62,081 bases of DNA. It comes from Methylibium sp. (GTDB lineage Bacteria; Pseudomonadota; Gammaproteobacteria; Burkholderiales; Burkholderiaceae_C). Where the stretch lies: NCBI RefSeq assembly GCF_013817345.1, contig NZ_JACDCW010000007.1:1-62081 (forward strand), written 5' to 3'. Both the position numbers and the translations under genes were made by a program. Positions 8,533-18,492 of the stretch are shown one piece after another. The notes below the pieces were generated by a model that did no database searches, was not told the DNA's origin, and was given only the letters and a program-made list of their open reading frames with translations. Each line of letters opens with the position of its first letter. Positions within the stretch are counted from its first letter, which is position 1.

Positions 8533-11500
8533 ATGCAGCTTGCCGAAGTCGCCGTGCGCCGGCCGGTTTTCGCGACCGTGATGTCGTTGCTGCTGGTGCT
8601 CGTCGGCCTGGTGTCCTACCAGGGCCTGCAGGTGCGCGAGTACCCCAACATCGACGAGCCGGTGGTCACGGTGGCCACGCGCCTGGTCGGGGCTTCGTCG
8701 GAAGTGATCGAGTCGCAGGTCACCAAGATCCTCGAAGACTCCATCGCCGGCATCGATGGGGTGGACATCATCACCTCGATCTCGCGCTCCGAACAGAGCC
8801 AAATCACGGTGCGCTTCAAGCTCGAGAAGAACCCCGACAACGCTGCGGCCGACGTGCGCGACCGCGCCTCGCGCGTTCGCGGCCGGCTGCCGGACGAAGT
8901 GGAGGAGCCGGTGATCACCAAGGTGGAGGCCGACGCCTCGCCGACCATCTGGCTCACGTTCAGCGGCGACACGCTCTCGCCGCTCGACGTGACCGACGTG
9001 CTCACGCGCCTGGTGCGCCCTCGCCTGCAGACCGTGCCCGGCGTGGCCGACGTGCGCATCAACGGCGACCGCACCTATTCCATGCGCGTGTGGCTCGATC
9101 CCGACCGGCTGGCCGCCTACCGGCTGACGGTGCAGGATGTCGAAGACGCGATCCGCGGCCAGAACCTCGAGGTGCCGGCCGGCCGCATCGAGAGCCAGCA
9201 ACGCGAGTTCACGGTCACCGCACGCACCGACCTCAACCGGCCGGCGCAGTTCGCCGACATCGCCATCAAGCAGGCCGCGAGCGGCCACACCGTGCGCCTG
9301 CGCGATGTGGCGCGCATCGAGGAGGCGGCGGCGCAGGAGCGCAGCAGCGTGCGCTTCAACGGGCAGCCGGCGGTTTCGCTCGGCGTGATCCGCAATGCCA
9401 CCGCGAACCCGCTCGAGCTGGCCGCCGCCGTGCGCGCCGCGGTGCCTCAGATTCAGGAGGACCTGCCCGAGGGCCTGACGGTGCAGGTCGCCAACGACAA
9501 CTCCATCTTCATCGAGCGTTCGATCGCCTCGGTGTACACCACCATCGCCGAGGCCGTCGCGTTGGTGGCACTGGTCGTGTTCGTGTTCCTGCGGACCTTG
9601 CGCGCCTCGATCATTCCGCTGGTCACCATCCCGGTGAGCCTGATCGGCGCCTTCATCCTCATCTCGCTGGCGGGCTTCAGCATCAACACGCTGACCTTGC
9701 TGGCGCTGGTGCTGGCGATCGGCCTGGTCGTCGATGACTCGATCGTCGTGCTGGAAAACATCTACCGGCACATCGAGGAGGGGCTGGAGCCGTTCCAGGC
9801 CGCGCTGAAGGGCGTGCGTGAGATCGGCTTCGCGGTGGTGGCGATGACGCTCACGCTGGCAGCCGTGTTTGCGCCGCTCGCCTTCACGCCCGGGCGCACC
9901 GGGCGGCTCTTCGCCGAGTTCGCGCTCACGCTGGCGGGCGCGGTGATCGTCTCCGGCTTCGTCGCACTCACGCTGAGCCCCATGATGTGCAGCAAGCTGC
10001 TGCGCCACAACCCCAAGCCGGGCCGCTTCGACCGCTTCATGGAGCGCGCGCTCGACGGCCTGACCCACGGCTACACGCGCGTGCTGCGCTGGACGCTGCT
10101 GCACCGCTGGGTGGTGATCGCGGTGATGGCCGCTTCCGCCGGCACGGCGGTGTGGCTGTTTGGCAGCATGAAGAGCGAGTTGGCGCCGATGGAAGACCGC
10201 GGCACGATCTTCACGAACGTGAGCTCGCCCGACGGCGCCACGCTCGAGTACACCACGCGCTACCTGCGGGAGATCGAACGCCTCGCCCTGCAGGACCCGG
10301 ATGTGGATCGTGCCTTCGTCATCGCCGGCAATCCGACAGTGGCGCAGGGCATCGCGATCATCCGCACCATCGACTGGGCCGAGCGCGAGCGCAGCATCTT
10401 CGATGTGCTGGGCGGCCTGGCGCCCGACTTCATTGCGCTGCCCGGCGTGAGCGCTTTTCCGGTCACGCCGCCCTCGCTGGGTGGCGGCTTCCGGGAGCGG
10501 CCGATCAGCTTCGTGATCCTCACCTCCGACAGCTACGAGAACCTTGCCGCCGTGGCGCAGCGCATGCTGGCCGAGATGGGCAAGAACCCCGGCATCGTGC
10601 AGCCCGACATCGACCTGCGCCTCAACAAGCCCGAAATCTACATCTCGGTGGACCGCGACCGCGCGGCCGACGCCGGCGTGTCGGTGGACGCCGTGGCACG
10701 CACCATCGAGACCATGCTGGGCGGGCGCAACGTGACCCGCTACAAGCGCAATGCCGAGCAGTACGACGTGATCGTGCAGACCGACCTCAGCGGCCGCACG
10801 GTGCCGGCCGACATCGAAAAACTGTTCGTGCGCGGCCGCGCCGATGCAGCCGGCAACGCAGCCATGATCCCGCTGGCCGCGCTGGTGAAGGTGGAAACCA
10901 GCGTGGCTCCGCGCGAGCTGAACCACTTCAATCAGCGCCGCTCGGTCAGCATCACCGCCAACCTGGCGCCCGGTTATGCGCTCGGCGAGGCGCTGGAGTT
11001 CATGGATGCCACGGCGGCCCAGGTGCTCGAGCCCGGCTATTCGACCGAGCTGAACGGCATCTCGCGGGAGTTCCGCACCTCCAGCGGCGCGCTCGGACTG
11101 GTGTTCGTGCTGGCCCTGCTGTTCATCTTTCTCGTGCTGGCTGCGCAGTTCGAAAGCTTCGTCGATCCCTTCGTGATCCTGCTGGCGGTGCCACTGTCGA
11201 TGGTGGGCGCATTGCTGGCCTTGAAGCTGGCCGGCGGCACGCTCAACGTGTATTCGCAGATCGGGCTCATCACCCTCGTGGGGCTGATCACCAAGCACGG
11301 CATCCTGATCGTCGAGTTCTCCAACCAGTTACGTCAGCAGGGCAAGAGCACGATCGACGCGGTGACCGAAGCGGCCAGCCTGCGGCTGCGACCCATCCTC
11401 ATGACCACCGGCGCGATGGTGCTGGGCGCGGTGCCGCTGGCGCTCGCCAGCGGAGCCGGGGCCGAGAGCCGCCAGCAGATCGGCTGGGTCATCGTCGGCG

Positions 11501-11631
11501 GCATGAGCCTGGGCACCCTGCTCACCATCTTCGTGGTCCCCACGGTGTACACACTCTTTGCGCGCAAGTCGGCGCCGGGGCCGATCGAAACGCCGACGGT
11601 CGTGGAGAGGCCCGACGCGGCAGCGGCGTGA
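8533..11631 (+). CDS. RND multidrug efflux transporter, HAE1 (AcrB/MexF-like) family
   Basis: Proton-driven inner-membrane pump of 1032 aa, normal length. It has twelve membrane spans in two repeats and two large periplasmic loops. The proton-relay Asp-Asp pair lies in TM4 (LVLAIGLVVDDSIVVLENIY), and the second-half signature LITLVGLITKHGILIVEF is in TM10. The start ATG has an AGGAGACGGG site. Sequence resembles the MexK/VexF-like group, but substrates cannot be read from the sequence. A GC hairpin follows the gene at 11664-11687. Confidence 0.95.
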   Translation: MQLAEVAVRRPVFATVMSLLLVLVGLVSYQGLQVREYPNIDEPVVTVATRLVGASSEVIESQVTKILEDSIAGIDGVDIITSISRSEQSQITVRFKLEKNPDNAAADVRDRASRVRGRLPDEVEEPVITKVEADASPTIWLTFSGDTLSPLDVTDVLTRLVRPRLQTVPGVADVRINGDRTYSMRVWLDPDRLAAYRLTVQDVEDAIRGQNLEVPAGRIESQQREFTVTARTDLNRPAQFADIAIKQAASGHTVRLRDVARIEEAAAQERSSVRFNGQPAVSLGVIRNATANPLELAAAVRAAVPQIQEDLPEGLTVQVANDNSIFIERSIASVYTTIAEAVALVALVVFVFLRTLRASIIPLVTIPVSLIGAFILISLAGFSINTLTLLALVLAIGLVVDDSIVVLENIYRHIEEGLEPFQAALKGVREIGFAVVAMTLTLAAVFAPLAFTPGRTGRLFAEFALTLAGAVIVSGFVALTLSPMMCSKLLRHNPKPGRFDRFMERALDGLTHGYTRVLRWTLLHRWVVIAVMAASAGTAVWLFGSMKSELAPMEDRGTIFTNVSSPDGATLEYTTRYLREIERLALQDPDVDRAFVIAGNPTVAQGIAIIRTIDWAERERSIFDVLGGLAPDFIALPGVSAFPVTPPSLGGGFRERPISFVILTSDSYENLAAVAQRMLAEMGKNPGIVQPDIDLRLNKPEIYISVDRDRAADAGVSVDAVARTIETMLGGRNVTRYKRNAEQYDVIVQTDLSGRTVPADIEKLFVRGRADAAGNAAMIPLAALVKVETSVAPRELNHFNQRRSVSITANLAPGYALGEALEFMDATAAQVLEPGYSTELNGISREFRTSSGALGLVFVLALLFIFLVLAAQFESFVDPFVILLAVPLSMVGALLALKLAGGTLNVYSQIGLITLVGLITKHGILIVEFSNQLRQQGKSTIDAVTEAASLRLRPILMTTGAMVLGAVPLALASGAGAESRQQIGWVIVGGMSLGTLLTIFVVPTVYTLFARKSAPGPIETPTVVERPDAAAA

Positions 11632-11663
11632 GCTCGGCGAGCCCGCTGAAGCGGTGCGAATGC

Positions 11664-11687
11664 GGGGTACTCGCAAGCGGGTGCCCC
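11664..11687 (+). terminator. putative intrinsic terminator after the RND operon
   Basis: A GGGGTACTCGC / GCGGGTGCCCC hairpin, with two G-U pairs in RNA and a short A-rich loop, followed by TTCTAG. It lies 33 bp after the pump stop and 48 bp before tssA. The T tract is weak, so termination is inferred from position and stem. Confidence 0.45.
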
Positions 11688-11734
11688 TTCTAGAATCTGC
11701 GGCTTCCCAGCTTGGCCGGCGCCCTGTTCCCTCC

Positions 11735-12790
11735 ATGAATTTCGACGTATTGCTCGCGGCGGTTTCCGGACCATCGCCCTGCGGAGACGATCTGTCGTTC
11801 TCGACCGAGTTCGATGCGATCCAGGAGATGCGCCGTGCCGACGACCCGACGCTCGATCAGGGCGAGTGGGTCACGGCATTGAAGTCGGCCGACTGGACCG
11901 GCGTGCTCGCGCAGTGCGAGCAGTTGCTGAGCCAGCGCACCAAGGACCTGCGCGTCGCAGCCTGGCTCACCGACGCACGCGCTCGCCTCGTCGGCTACGC
12001 CGGCCTGGCCGATGGCCTGACGCTGTACCGGCTGTTGTGCGAAGGCTTCTGGGACGATTTGCACCCTCGCATCGAGGACGGCGACGCCGAGCAACGCGGC
12101 GGCAGCCTGCGATGGCTCCTCGCGCAGGTCGAGTCGCTTGCGCCGCGGCTGCCGGTGTTGCGCGATGGCACGCACGCCTATTCGCTGGGCGACATGGCGT
12201 CGGCGCAGGCGCTGTCTCGCAGCGTCGATCCGGCAGGCGAAGCGCCTGCTACCCATGGCCGGATCACACTCGACGACATCGCCGCGGTGCGCCGCAAGAC
12301 GCCGCGTGGCTTCTTCGTCGACAACCTGGCGGAAGTGCAGCGCGCTCAGCAGGCGCTCGAGCAGCTGCAGCGACTGGTCGATGAGCGTCTGGGCGACGAC
12401 AGCCCCGGGTTCGCGGGCGCCCGCAGTGCGCTCGCGGACGCTGCACATGCCGTCGAGCGCCTCGCTCGGGAGGCCGATCCTCTGGGCGCGCCGGCCAACC
12501 CGGCGTTGCCTTCCGCCGAAGTGCTCAGCACCGGGCGAGCGGCGGCGGGCGAGGCGCCCTCGACTGCGCCCTTGCGCACGCGTGCCGAGGCACTGCAGCA
12601 ACTGCGCATGGTGGCCGATTTCTTCCGCCGCACCGAGCCGCACAGTCCCGTGGCCTATCTGGCCGACCGTGCCGCGCAGTGGGGCGACATGCCCTTGCAC
12701 GCCTGGCTGCGTGCAGTGCTCAAGGATCAGGGCGCGCTGTTGCAGGTGGAAGAACTGCTCGGCGTGCCGCCGCCCGTCGCCGCAGAGTGA
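11735..12790 (+). CDS. tssA: type VI secretion system protein TssA (ImpA_N domain)
   Basis: TssA-type cap/priming protein that helps assemble the T6SS baseplate and tail tube. The 351-aa product begins MNFDVLLAAVSGPSPCGDDL, the ImpA N-terminal signature (PCGxDL), followed by the helical region KDLRVAAWLTDARARLVGYA. The C-terminus ends in a short helical domain (HSPVAYLADRAAQWGDMPLH) of the kind found in short TssA proteins. The gene stands alone on the plus strand and converges on the minus-strand T6SS unit only 10 bp away. The ATG is preceded only by a pyrimidine-rich leader, with no clear ribosome site. Confidence 0.9.
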   Translation: MNFDVLLAAVSGPSPCGDDLSFSTEFDAIQEMRRADDPTLDQGEWVTALKSADWTGVLAQCEQLLSQRTKDLRVAAWLTDARARLVGYAGLADGLTLYRLLCEGFWDDLHPRIEDGDAEQRGGSLRWLLAQVESLAPRLPVLRDGTHAYSLGDMASAQALSRSVDPAGEAPATHGRITLDDIAAVRRKTPRGFFVDNLAEVQRAQQALEQLQRLVDERLGDDSPGFAGARSALADAAHAVERLAREADPLGAPANPALPSAEVLSTGRAAAGEAPSTAPLRTRAEALQQLRMVADFFRRTEPHSPVAYLADRAAQWGDMPLHAWLRAVLKDQGALLQVEELLGVPPPVAAE

Positions 12791-12800
12791 GCGTCGGGCG

Positions 12801-13586
12801 CTATTGCACGACGCGCAGTTCGATGCGCCGGTTTCGTGCGCGCCCGTCGGGCGTGTCGTTGTCGGCGATGGGCCGGTCGGGGCCGGCGCCCGAGGTCACG
12901 ATGCTGTCGGCCGCAATGCCCTTGCCGACGAGGTAGCCCTTCACCGTGTCGGCGCGTGCTGCGGACAACGCGATGTTCTGCGGCCGCGAGCCTTGAGCGT
13001 CGGTGTGTCCGGTGACCTCGAAGCTGCGCCCCGCTAACCGCTGCAACACCGGTGCCAGCAGCTCGAGCACCTCCCGCCCCGCTGGCGTGAGCGCGGAGTT
13101 GCCGGTTTCGAATTCGATGGTCCGGTTGCCTAGCGCGAGATCCACCTGGTCTTGTCCCGCGGCGCCAACGCGCAGCCCGCTGCGCACCGTGTAGGTGGTG
13201 TTGACCCTCGTGGCAATGTCACTGACGATTTGTTGTCGAACGGCTTCGTTGCCGACCTCCCCCTTGAGGTCGATCACATTGCCACGGATGCTGATTTCCC
13301 CCCGACTGACCTGCTTCAGATCGGGCGAGATGATGCGCTGCACGTAGGCGGTCCAATTCGGCGGTGCGACAAGGGTGCCGACGCCGAGCTGATCGACCAC
13401 GCGGTCGACGCCGAACACTTCACGCGCGCGCGTCAGCACCGCCTGGCGCGTCGCTTCGTCAGGCACCGTGCCGGAAACCACCACCTTGCCGGGCGCCGGC
13501 GTCGTTCCCGCGGCGCCGGCGAGGCCGCCTGCGATGGCGAGCGAAAGCGGCAGCAGCCAGCGCAGCGCTTGTGCGATTGCGATCAT
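12801..13586 (-). CDS. BON-domain OmpA family protein of the T6SS locus (peptidoglycan anchor)
   Basis: Periplasmic protein of 261 aa. A signal peptide (ending about residue 26) precedes two BON-like repeats (KVVVSGTVPDEATRQAVLTR and ISIRGNVIDLKGEVGNEAV) and a C-terminal OmpA peptidoglycan-binding domain with FEVTGHTDAQGS and NRRIELRV. Such proteins, the TagL role, can anchor the TssJLM membrane complex to the cell wall. TssL in this system may lack its own OmpA domain, but TssL is not in the window. The ATG at 13586 has GGAGG 6 nt upstream. An ATG at 13592 overlaps the tagF stop but sits directly on the GGAGG. Confidence 0.88.
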   Translation of the reverse strand: MIAIAQALRWLLPLSLAIAGGLAGAAGTTPAPGKVVVSGTVPDEATRQAVLTRAREVFGVDRVVDQLGVGTLVAPPNWTAYVQRIISPDLKQVSRGEISIRGNVIDLKGEVGNEAVRQQIVSDIATRVNTTYTVRSGLRVGAAGQDQVDLALGNRTIEFETGNSALTPAGREVLELLAPVLQRLAGRSFEVTGHTDAQGSRPQNIALSAARADTVKGYLVGKGIAADSIVTSGAGPDRPIADNDTPDGRARNRRIELRVVQ

Positions 13587-13588
13587 GG

Positions 13589-14575
13589 TCATCCTCCGAG
13601 AAACGCTTCGCGAAATGTCATGGTCGCTTGACGCAAAGACAGCTGCGGCTGCTGCAGATAGCTCGAGAGCTTCTTGACCGCGTAGTCCTGGTGCGCGTGC
13701 TCTTCAACCCAGTCGGCCGGTGTCGGGTCGAGGAAGGCTTCGTCGCCGGCGTCGGGATCTAGCACCGCGCGCAGGTGTGCGGCCGAGTCGCCGCTCAAGC
13801 CGATGGCCAGCGTGGGCGAGACGCCCGAGCGCTGCGGCAGAAACAGGGCCACTTCGAAGTCGCCACGCGCAAGAAAGGGCGTCACCAGCTGCAGCCAGAA
13901 ACTCGCGACGAGCGGGCGGTACAGCGGATCGGTCGGCAGAGGAAGGCACAGGCCTTTCTTGAGCGTCTTTCCGCCGCCCGCAAGAACCGGCTGCAGCAGC
14001 AGACCGAGTGCGAGCAGCACTTGGCGCACATCGATCGCATGGCCGGCCTGACGCAACATCGCCTCCAGCGAGCCGACCGATTGGAGCTCGGCGAAATCCT
14101 GCACGCTGGCCTCGTAGGCGGCGGGAGATGTGTCGAGTTCGAAGGCCGTCAGTGCCAGTTCGCCCAACAGCGGAGCGGCATCGTCCGCGGCGCACACGCT
14201 GTGCGTCGCTTGTTCGAAGCGCGCCCACAGCCGCGTGAGCGCCATGGGGGCGCGTGCAATGAAATCCAGCGGTGCGGCGACCTCGAAGGCGCCCGCCACA
14301 ACGAAGGGGAAGCGGCGTCCGGAAGCGTCCGCACTTGCCGCGAGGTGGCCGGCGATGGCCCGGGGGCTGTGCACGGAAAGGAAAGCGAAATGCGTCTTCG
14401 GGCCGCGGTCGTAGACCTCCTTCCAGCGAGGCTGGCTCGACATCAGCTCGACGCCCTGGCTCAACCAACGGTCCAGCGTCTGGATCAGGCCGCCCTGGTG
14501 GGCGCTGCGCACGAAATCGCCTCGCGACGGCAGTTTGCCGAAGTAGGCGAGCGGAACACTCACGGGATGCGTCAT
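13589..14575 (-). CDS. tagF: type VI secretion system-associated protein TagF (ImpM)
   Basis: Post-translational regulator of T6SS activity in systems studied so far. The N-terminal signature YFGKLPSRGDFVRS is diagnostic of TagF/ImpM (DUF2094). The product is 328 aa, longer than many single-domain members. The C-terminal part (LSGDSAAHLRAVLDPDAGDE and ...TPADWVEEHA) is typical of betaproteobacterial TagF. The frame is open to 14707, but the ATG at 14575 begins the conserved part, with GGAG about 9 nt upstream and 16 nt after the tssM stop. No PppA/PpkA partner genes are visible. Confidence 0.92.
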   Translation of the reverse strand: MTHPVSVPLAYFGKLPSRGDFVRSAHQGGLIQTLDRWLSQGVELMSSQPRWKEVYDRGPKTHFAFLSVHSPRAIAGHLAASADASGRRFPFVVAGAFEVAAPLDFIARAPMALTRLWARFEQATHSVCAADDAAPLLGELALTAFELDTSPAAYEASVQDFAELQSVGSLEAMLRQAGHAIDVRQVLLALGLLLQPVLAGGGKTLKKGLCLPLPTDPLYRPLVASFWLQLVTPFLARGDFEVALFLPQRSGVSPTLAIGLSGDSAAHLRAVLDPDAGDEAFLDPTPADWVEEHAHQDYAVKKLSSYLQQPQLSLRQATMTFREAFLGG

Positions 14576-14591
14576 GCGAAGTGCTCCGCCT

Positions 14592-17500
14592 TCATCGTGT
14601 CGCTTGCGGCGCGATCTGCACCGCGGCGCCCCCTGGCGGCGGATCGACACCGACGACGAGGTTGGGGAGCCGGGCACCGCGCAAGCTCGCCGAGACTGCC
14701 GGGGCATCTCCCGCTCCCTCTGCGTCGGTGGGCGCCGGCACGCCGGGCTGGCTGACGATGCGCAGGTGCGCCGTCACCACGTTCTTGCCTTCGACCCAGG
14801 AAAGCTCGTACAGGTTATCTGCCAGCACCCGGCGCTCGGCGGACTCGAACATCTTGGTCAGTGCGAAGCGACCCGGCTCGTCCAGAAAGTTCACCGTGGC
14901 GCCGTCATGAGTGACAGCGGTGATGCGCGCGCCCGGCGTGCCGCCCTCGTTCGGCCAGACGAAGCGTTGCCAGGCCGGTGCGGCATTTCGATAACGCAGC
15001 TTCTGACCATCGATCTCGATCGTGTACTCCGTCAGTCCCGGCGAGCCTTGCGGCAGGATCTGGAACACGGTCTGCGAGGCGCTGCCGGGAGTTGCGGCGG
15101 CGCCGTTGGGTCCACCGGCCGGTGCCGCGCCGCCCTCCAGCGGCGCAACCCAGCCGGCGAATCCAGCCGAGAACCGAGGCCGCAGCCGGATGCCTGCATC
15201 GGCCCAGGTGCGCGCCGCGAGGGTGTCGCCGCGCCGCACCACCAGCGGTGTCAGGGTTTCGTTGGTGAACTTCGCGACAGCGCCGTCAGGGCCGAACACC
15301 TTGGCGATTTCTGCAGGGGCGGCCTCGATTCTGGACGCGGGGTCGAACGGGTACTTCGCCATCAGCATGCGCTGGAACGGCTCCCGCACCTGTGCGGCCC
15401 AAACCCGGTTGATCTCGGTTTCGGCCGGCTCGACGATCACGCCAAAGGCCTGGATCAAAGGGCGCACGAGCAGCGGGCGCAAGGTGGCGCGAGCGCTGTC
15501 GGTCATGCCCACCAGCATCTGTTCGTCCACGTACTTCAGCGCCTCGGCGAGTTCGGAGCCCGACGAGGCGAGCGTCGCCGCCATCAACTGCCGCGCCGCG
15601 GGGCCGGGGTCGCCCTGGGTCTTGATCTGGTTGAATTTCGTGCGCACCCTGGAGAGCATTTCCAGGTAACCGGCCATCTGCGTCGGGCTGTTGTCGCGCG
15701 TCATCATCAGCCGGGCCAGCACCGCGAACTCGCGACCGATCGGGCCTGCCTTGATCTCGGCCTTGTCCGCGCCGACGTTCAGGCTAACGTCCACGCGCGA
15801 AGGCGCCTGGCGCAGGATGGTCTGCTTGAACCAGCCCAGGATGCCGCGTTGCGCAATGGCCAGACGCTCGTTCAGGATCGACGGGTTGTCCCACGAGGTC
15901 TGGTCGAACAGCGTCTGCATCACCTTCCTGATCGGCGACTGCACCGGATCGCCGAGCCGGTTCATGCGGAGCACCGCGGTCTGGAACGTGCCGAACTCGG
16001 CGACCGAAACGCCCTGCATGAAGCGCTGCCACTCGCGCACGTATTCGGCCTTGTACAGATCCGTGAGCGCCTTGCGGATCTGCTCCGGGCTGCCTTCGAG
16101 CGTGAGGTCGTCGCGCGCCGCGGTTTTGAGCACCCAGTCGGCGCTTTGCAGCTCTTTTGTCGCAGCTTCCTTGAAGGCCTGTTCGATGTAGCCGTCCCAG
16201 GCTTCCCGGGTGAAAGTGCCGGGGATGGCATAGCTGCCGGCAATCACCTCGCGGTCGAGGTCGCCCACGATGCGCGCCACGGTCACCTGTGGAAAACGGG
16301 TCGAAGCACGCGCCTTCACGTCGGCATAGACGCGCTCGCGTGCTGCCATGCCGCGCACCACGCGCTGGAGGTTCTCGCGCGTCTGATCGATCAGACTCAG
16401 GTTGTTGGCCAGCACCGGGAAGGCGGGATCCTGGAGGTTGGCGATGGTGAAGCCGATCATGCGTTCGGCGCTGCGGATCATTTGCTCGCGAGGCATGGCG
16501 CCGCGGTTCGCTTCTAGCCAGCCGCGCCAGAAGCGGGTGATCTGATCGGTCAGGTGGCCGGCCTCCATGCGCGGGCGGTCGCCGAGCATGAGGTACGTCT
16601 TGAGCGCGTTGTAGGCGTCTTCGGCGCTACGCGGCGAAGCCTCGGTAAACAGGCCCACCGCAGGTGCTGCCGCCTGTGAAGCCAGCGGCGTTGCCGCCGA
16701 CTCGGGGGCGCGCGTCATTGGCTGCAGACCGGCCGAATCGCGGTTCACCTCGCCGAGAAAAGCTTCGAGTGCCTGGGCGACCGGCTGCACCATGATCTGC
16801 TCGACGCCGGCGAAGTACTCCGCCCGCAGTTTGGCTTCGATCGCCCTGCCCTGATACAGGCCCAGGCCGATCGCCAGCGGCCGGTCCGTACGGTAACGGT
16901 CGAGTTGCTCGATGCGGTCTTGCAGCACTTCGAGCGCCTCGATGCGCGAGGCGAGGTCGTAGCGCTCTCGCTGCAGCAGGATCGCCTTGTCGAGGTCTGC
17001 CTGAACGTTCACGGTAAGTTGCCGGTTGCCGAGGTAGGCCCAGCTCCAACCCCCCAGACCCAGCGCGAGTGCCACGACGGCGGCGCCGAAAGTCAGCGCC
17101 CGCGCGCGCAGCTTGACGCGGCTCGTGTACTGCCTGACGAGGTTGCGGTCGGCGAAGATCACGCGCGAAAACAGGTCCTTCAGGAAAAAACCGTTGTCGG
17201 CGACCACCATCGCCACCGTGTGTTCCGGGCGGTCGTTGAGCGCAAACTGCCGCGCCACGTGCTCGCTGGCGCGGCTGCTCGCCACTCCCTCTTGCAGTGC
17301 ACTGGTGAAGTAGAAGCCGCGAAAGACGGGCGGAAACTGGTAGGGGTTGTCTTCGAACAGCGTCGCGACGAAGGCGCGCAGCGCCGGCTTCACGGCGGCG
17401 AACTCGAGTGGGAAGGTGAGCACCCCGGGTGGCAGCGACTGGCCACGGTGCAGCGACATGCGCGCGACCGACACTTCCCTTAGCCCGTCGAACAGCTCGT

Positions 17501-18413
17501 CGAAATGCCGGTCGAACAGCGCCACGGCGTCGGTTTTCGCGAGAGGGTCGTAGGGCAGCGTTGCGCCCCATACCCGTTCACGTTCGGCACGGTCGCGGTC
17601 CTCGAAGAACTCGGTGAAGCCGGCAATGAGATCGGCTTTTGTGAATACAAGGTAGACCGGCGCGAAGACTTCGAGCGTCTCGGTCAGTTCTTGCACCCGC
17701 TGGCGCAGGTTTTTCGCCAACTGAATTGCCGCTTCGGGACGCGCCTGCGACAGCTCGGCCACGCTCGCTGCGATCAGGATGCCGTTGATCGGCGCCTTGG
17801 GGCGGTGCCGCTTCATCAGGCCCAGGAAGCCGAGCCATTCGGAGCGGTCTTCCTCGTGCACCGAATAGCGGCCGGCGGTGTCGAGCAGGATGCCTTCGCT
17901 GGTGAAGAACCAGTCGCAATTGCGCGTGCCGCCAATGCCTTGCACCACGCTGCCGGCCTTGTCCGCGAACGGAAAGGTGAGCCCCGACTTGACGACGGCC
18001 GTGCTCTTGCCCGCCGCCGGATTGCCGATCACGATGTACCAGGGCAGCTCGTACAGCGCCGCGCCGCCGGTGCTCAGGCCCAGGCGCGAGGTCTTGATCG
18101 TTTTGACGGCTTCGCGCATGCGTGCGCGAAGCGCATCGAGGTCGGCCTTGTCGGTGGGCGGCGAGGCCAAGCGCACCTTGTCGGTCTGTTCATCGATCGC
18201 TTGCTCGAAACGCCGCGCCGCCCGTCGCGCGAGCAGCTTGCGCGCGACCCAAACCGTGAACCAGATCAGCAGCACCAACCCAACCGCGATACCCGCGTAA
18301 GCCAGCGCGATCTGCAGCGTGTCGGCGCCTACGAACAGGAATGTGGCGAGTGCGGCCATGCCGAACACGCTCAGCACTCGCGTATCCATCAGGAAGGTTC
18401 GGAATCGATTCAT
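14592..18413 (-). CDS. tssM: type VI secretion system membrane subunit TssM (IcmF)
   Basis: Largest part of the TssJLM membrane complex spanning the inner membrane and periplasm. The 1273-aa product has two N-terminal membrane spans (about residues 12-60). A cytoplasmic NTPase-like domain follows with Walker A VIGNPAAGKSTAV near residue 128, NCDWFFTSEGILLDTAGRY and VFTKADLI. A third span lies near residue 440-460, and a large periplasmic region ends in the IcmF C-terminal domain. The ATG at 18413 begins the conserved helix; the open frame further upstream is Arg/Pro-rich shadow. Confidence 0.96.
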   Translation of the reverse strand: MNRFRTFLMDTRVLSVFGMAALATFLFVGADTLQIALAYAGIAVGLVLLIWFTVWVARKLLARRAARRFEQAIDEQTDKVRLASPPTDKADLDALRARMREAVKTIKTSRLGLSTGGAALYELPWYIVIGNPAAGKSTAVVKSGLTFPFADKAGSVVQGIGGTRNCDWFFTSEGILLDTAGRYSVHEEDRSEWLGFLGLMKRHRPKAPINGILIAASVAELSQARPEAAIQLAKNLRQRVQELTETLEVFAPVYLVFTKADLIAGFTEFFEDRDRAERERVWGATLPYDPLAKTDAVALFDRHFDELFDGLREVSVARMSLHRGQSLPPGVLTFPLEFAAVKPALRAFVATLFEDNPYQFPPVFRGFYFTSALQEGVASSRASEHVARQFALNDRPEHTVAMVVADNGFFLKDLFSRVIFADRNLVRQYTSRVKLRARALTFGAAVVALALGLGGWSWAYLGNRQLTVNVQADLDKAILLQRERYDLASRIEALEVLQDRIEQLDRYRTDRPLAIGLGLYQGRAIEAKLRAEYFAGVEQIMVQPVAQALEAFLGEVNRDSAGLQPMTRAPESAATPLASQAAAPAVGLFTEASPRSAEDAYNALKTYLMLGDRPRMEAGHLTDQITRFWRGWLEANRGAMPREQMIRSAERMIGFTIANLQDPAFPVLANNLSLIDQTRENLQRVVRGMAARERVYADVKARASTRFPQVTVARIVGDLDREVIAGSYAIPGTFTREAWDGYIEQAFKEAATKELQSADWVLKTAARDDLTLEGSPEQIRKALTDLYKAEYVREWQRFMQGVSVAEFGTFQTAVLRMNRLGDPVQSPIRKVMQTLFDQTSWDNPSILNERLAIAQRGILGWFKQTILRQAPSRVDVSLNVGADKAEIKAGPIGREFAVLARLMMTRDNSPTQMAGYLEMLSRVRTKFNQIKTQGDPGPAARQLMAATLASSGSELAEALKYVDEQMLVGMTDSARATLRPLLVRPLIQAFGVIVEPAETEINRVWAAQVREPFQRMLMAKYPFDPASRIEAAPAEIAKVFGPDGAVAKFTNETLTPLVVRRGDTLAARTWADAGIRLRPRFSAGFAGWVAPLEGGAAPAGGPNGAAATPGSASQTVFQILPQGSPGLTEYTIEIDGQKLRYRNAAPAWQRFVWPNEGGTPGARITAVTHDGATVNFLDEPGRFALTKMFESAERRVLADNLYELSWVEGKNVVTAHLRIVSQPGVPAPTDAEGAGDAPAVSASLRGARLPNLVVGVDPPPGGAAVQIAPQATR

Positions 18414-18492
18414 AAAAGCTTGTCCGGCAAGGCAATGCGGCGACGGGCTCGGCGTGCTGTCGGCCGCGTTGCAGCGCGTAGGTGGCGTTCTT

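Noticed and set aside
7747-11298. 1183-codon open frame antisense to the RND pump
   Set aside because: A shadow frame of GC-rich coding DNA; His/Arg/Gln-rich low-complexity translation with no domain, while the plus strand encodes an intact pump.
14574-16517. 647-codon plus-strand frame over tssM
   Set aside because: Shadow of tssM; no ribosome site or domain.
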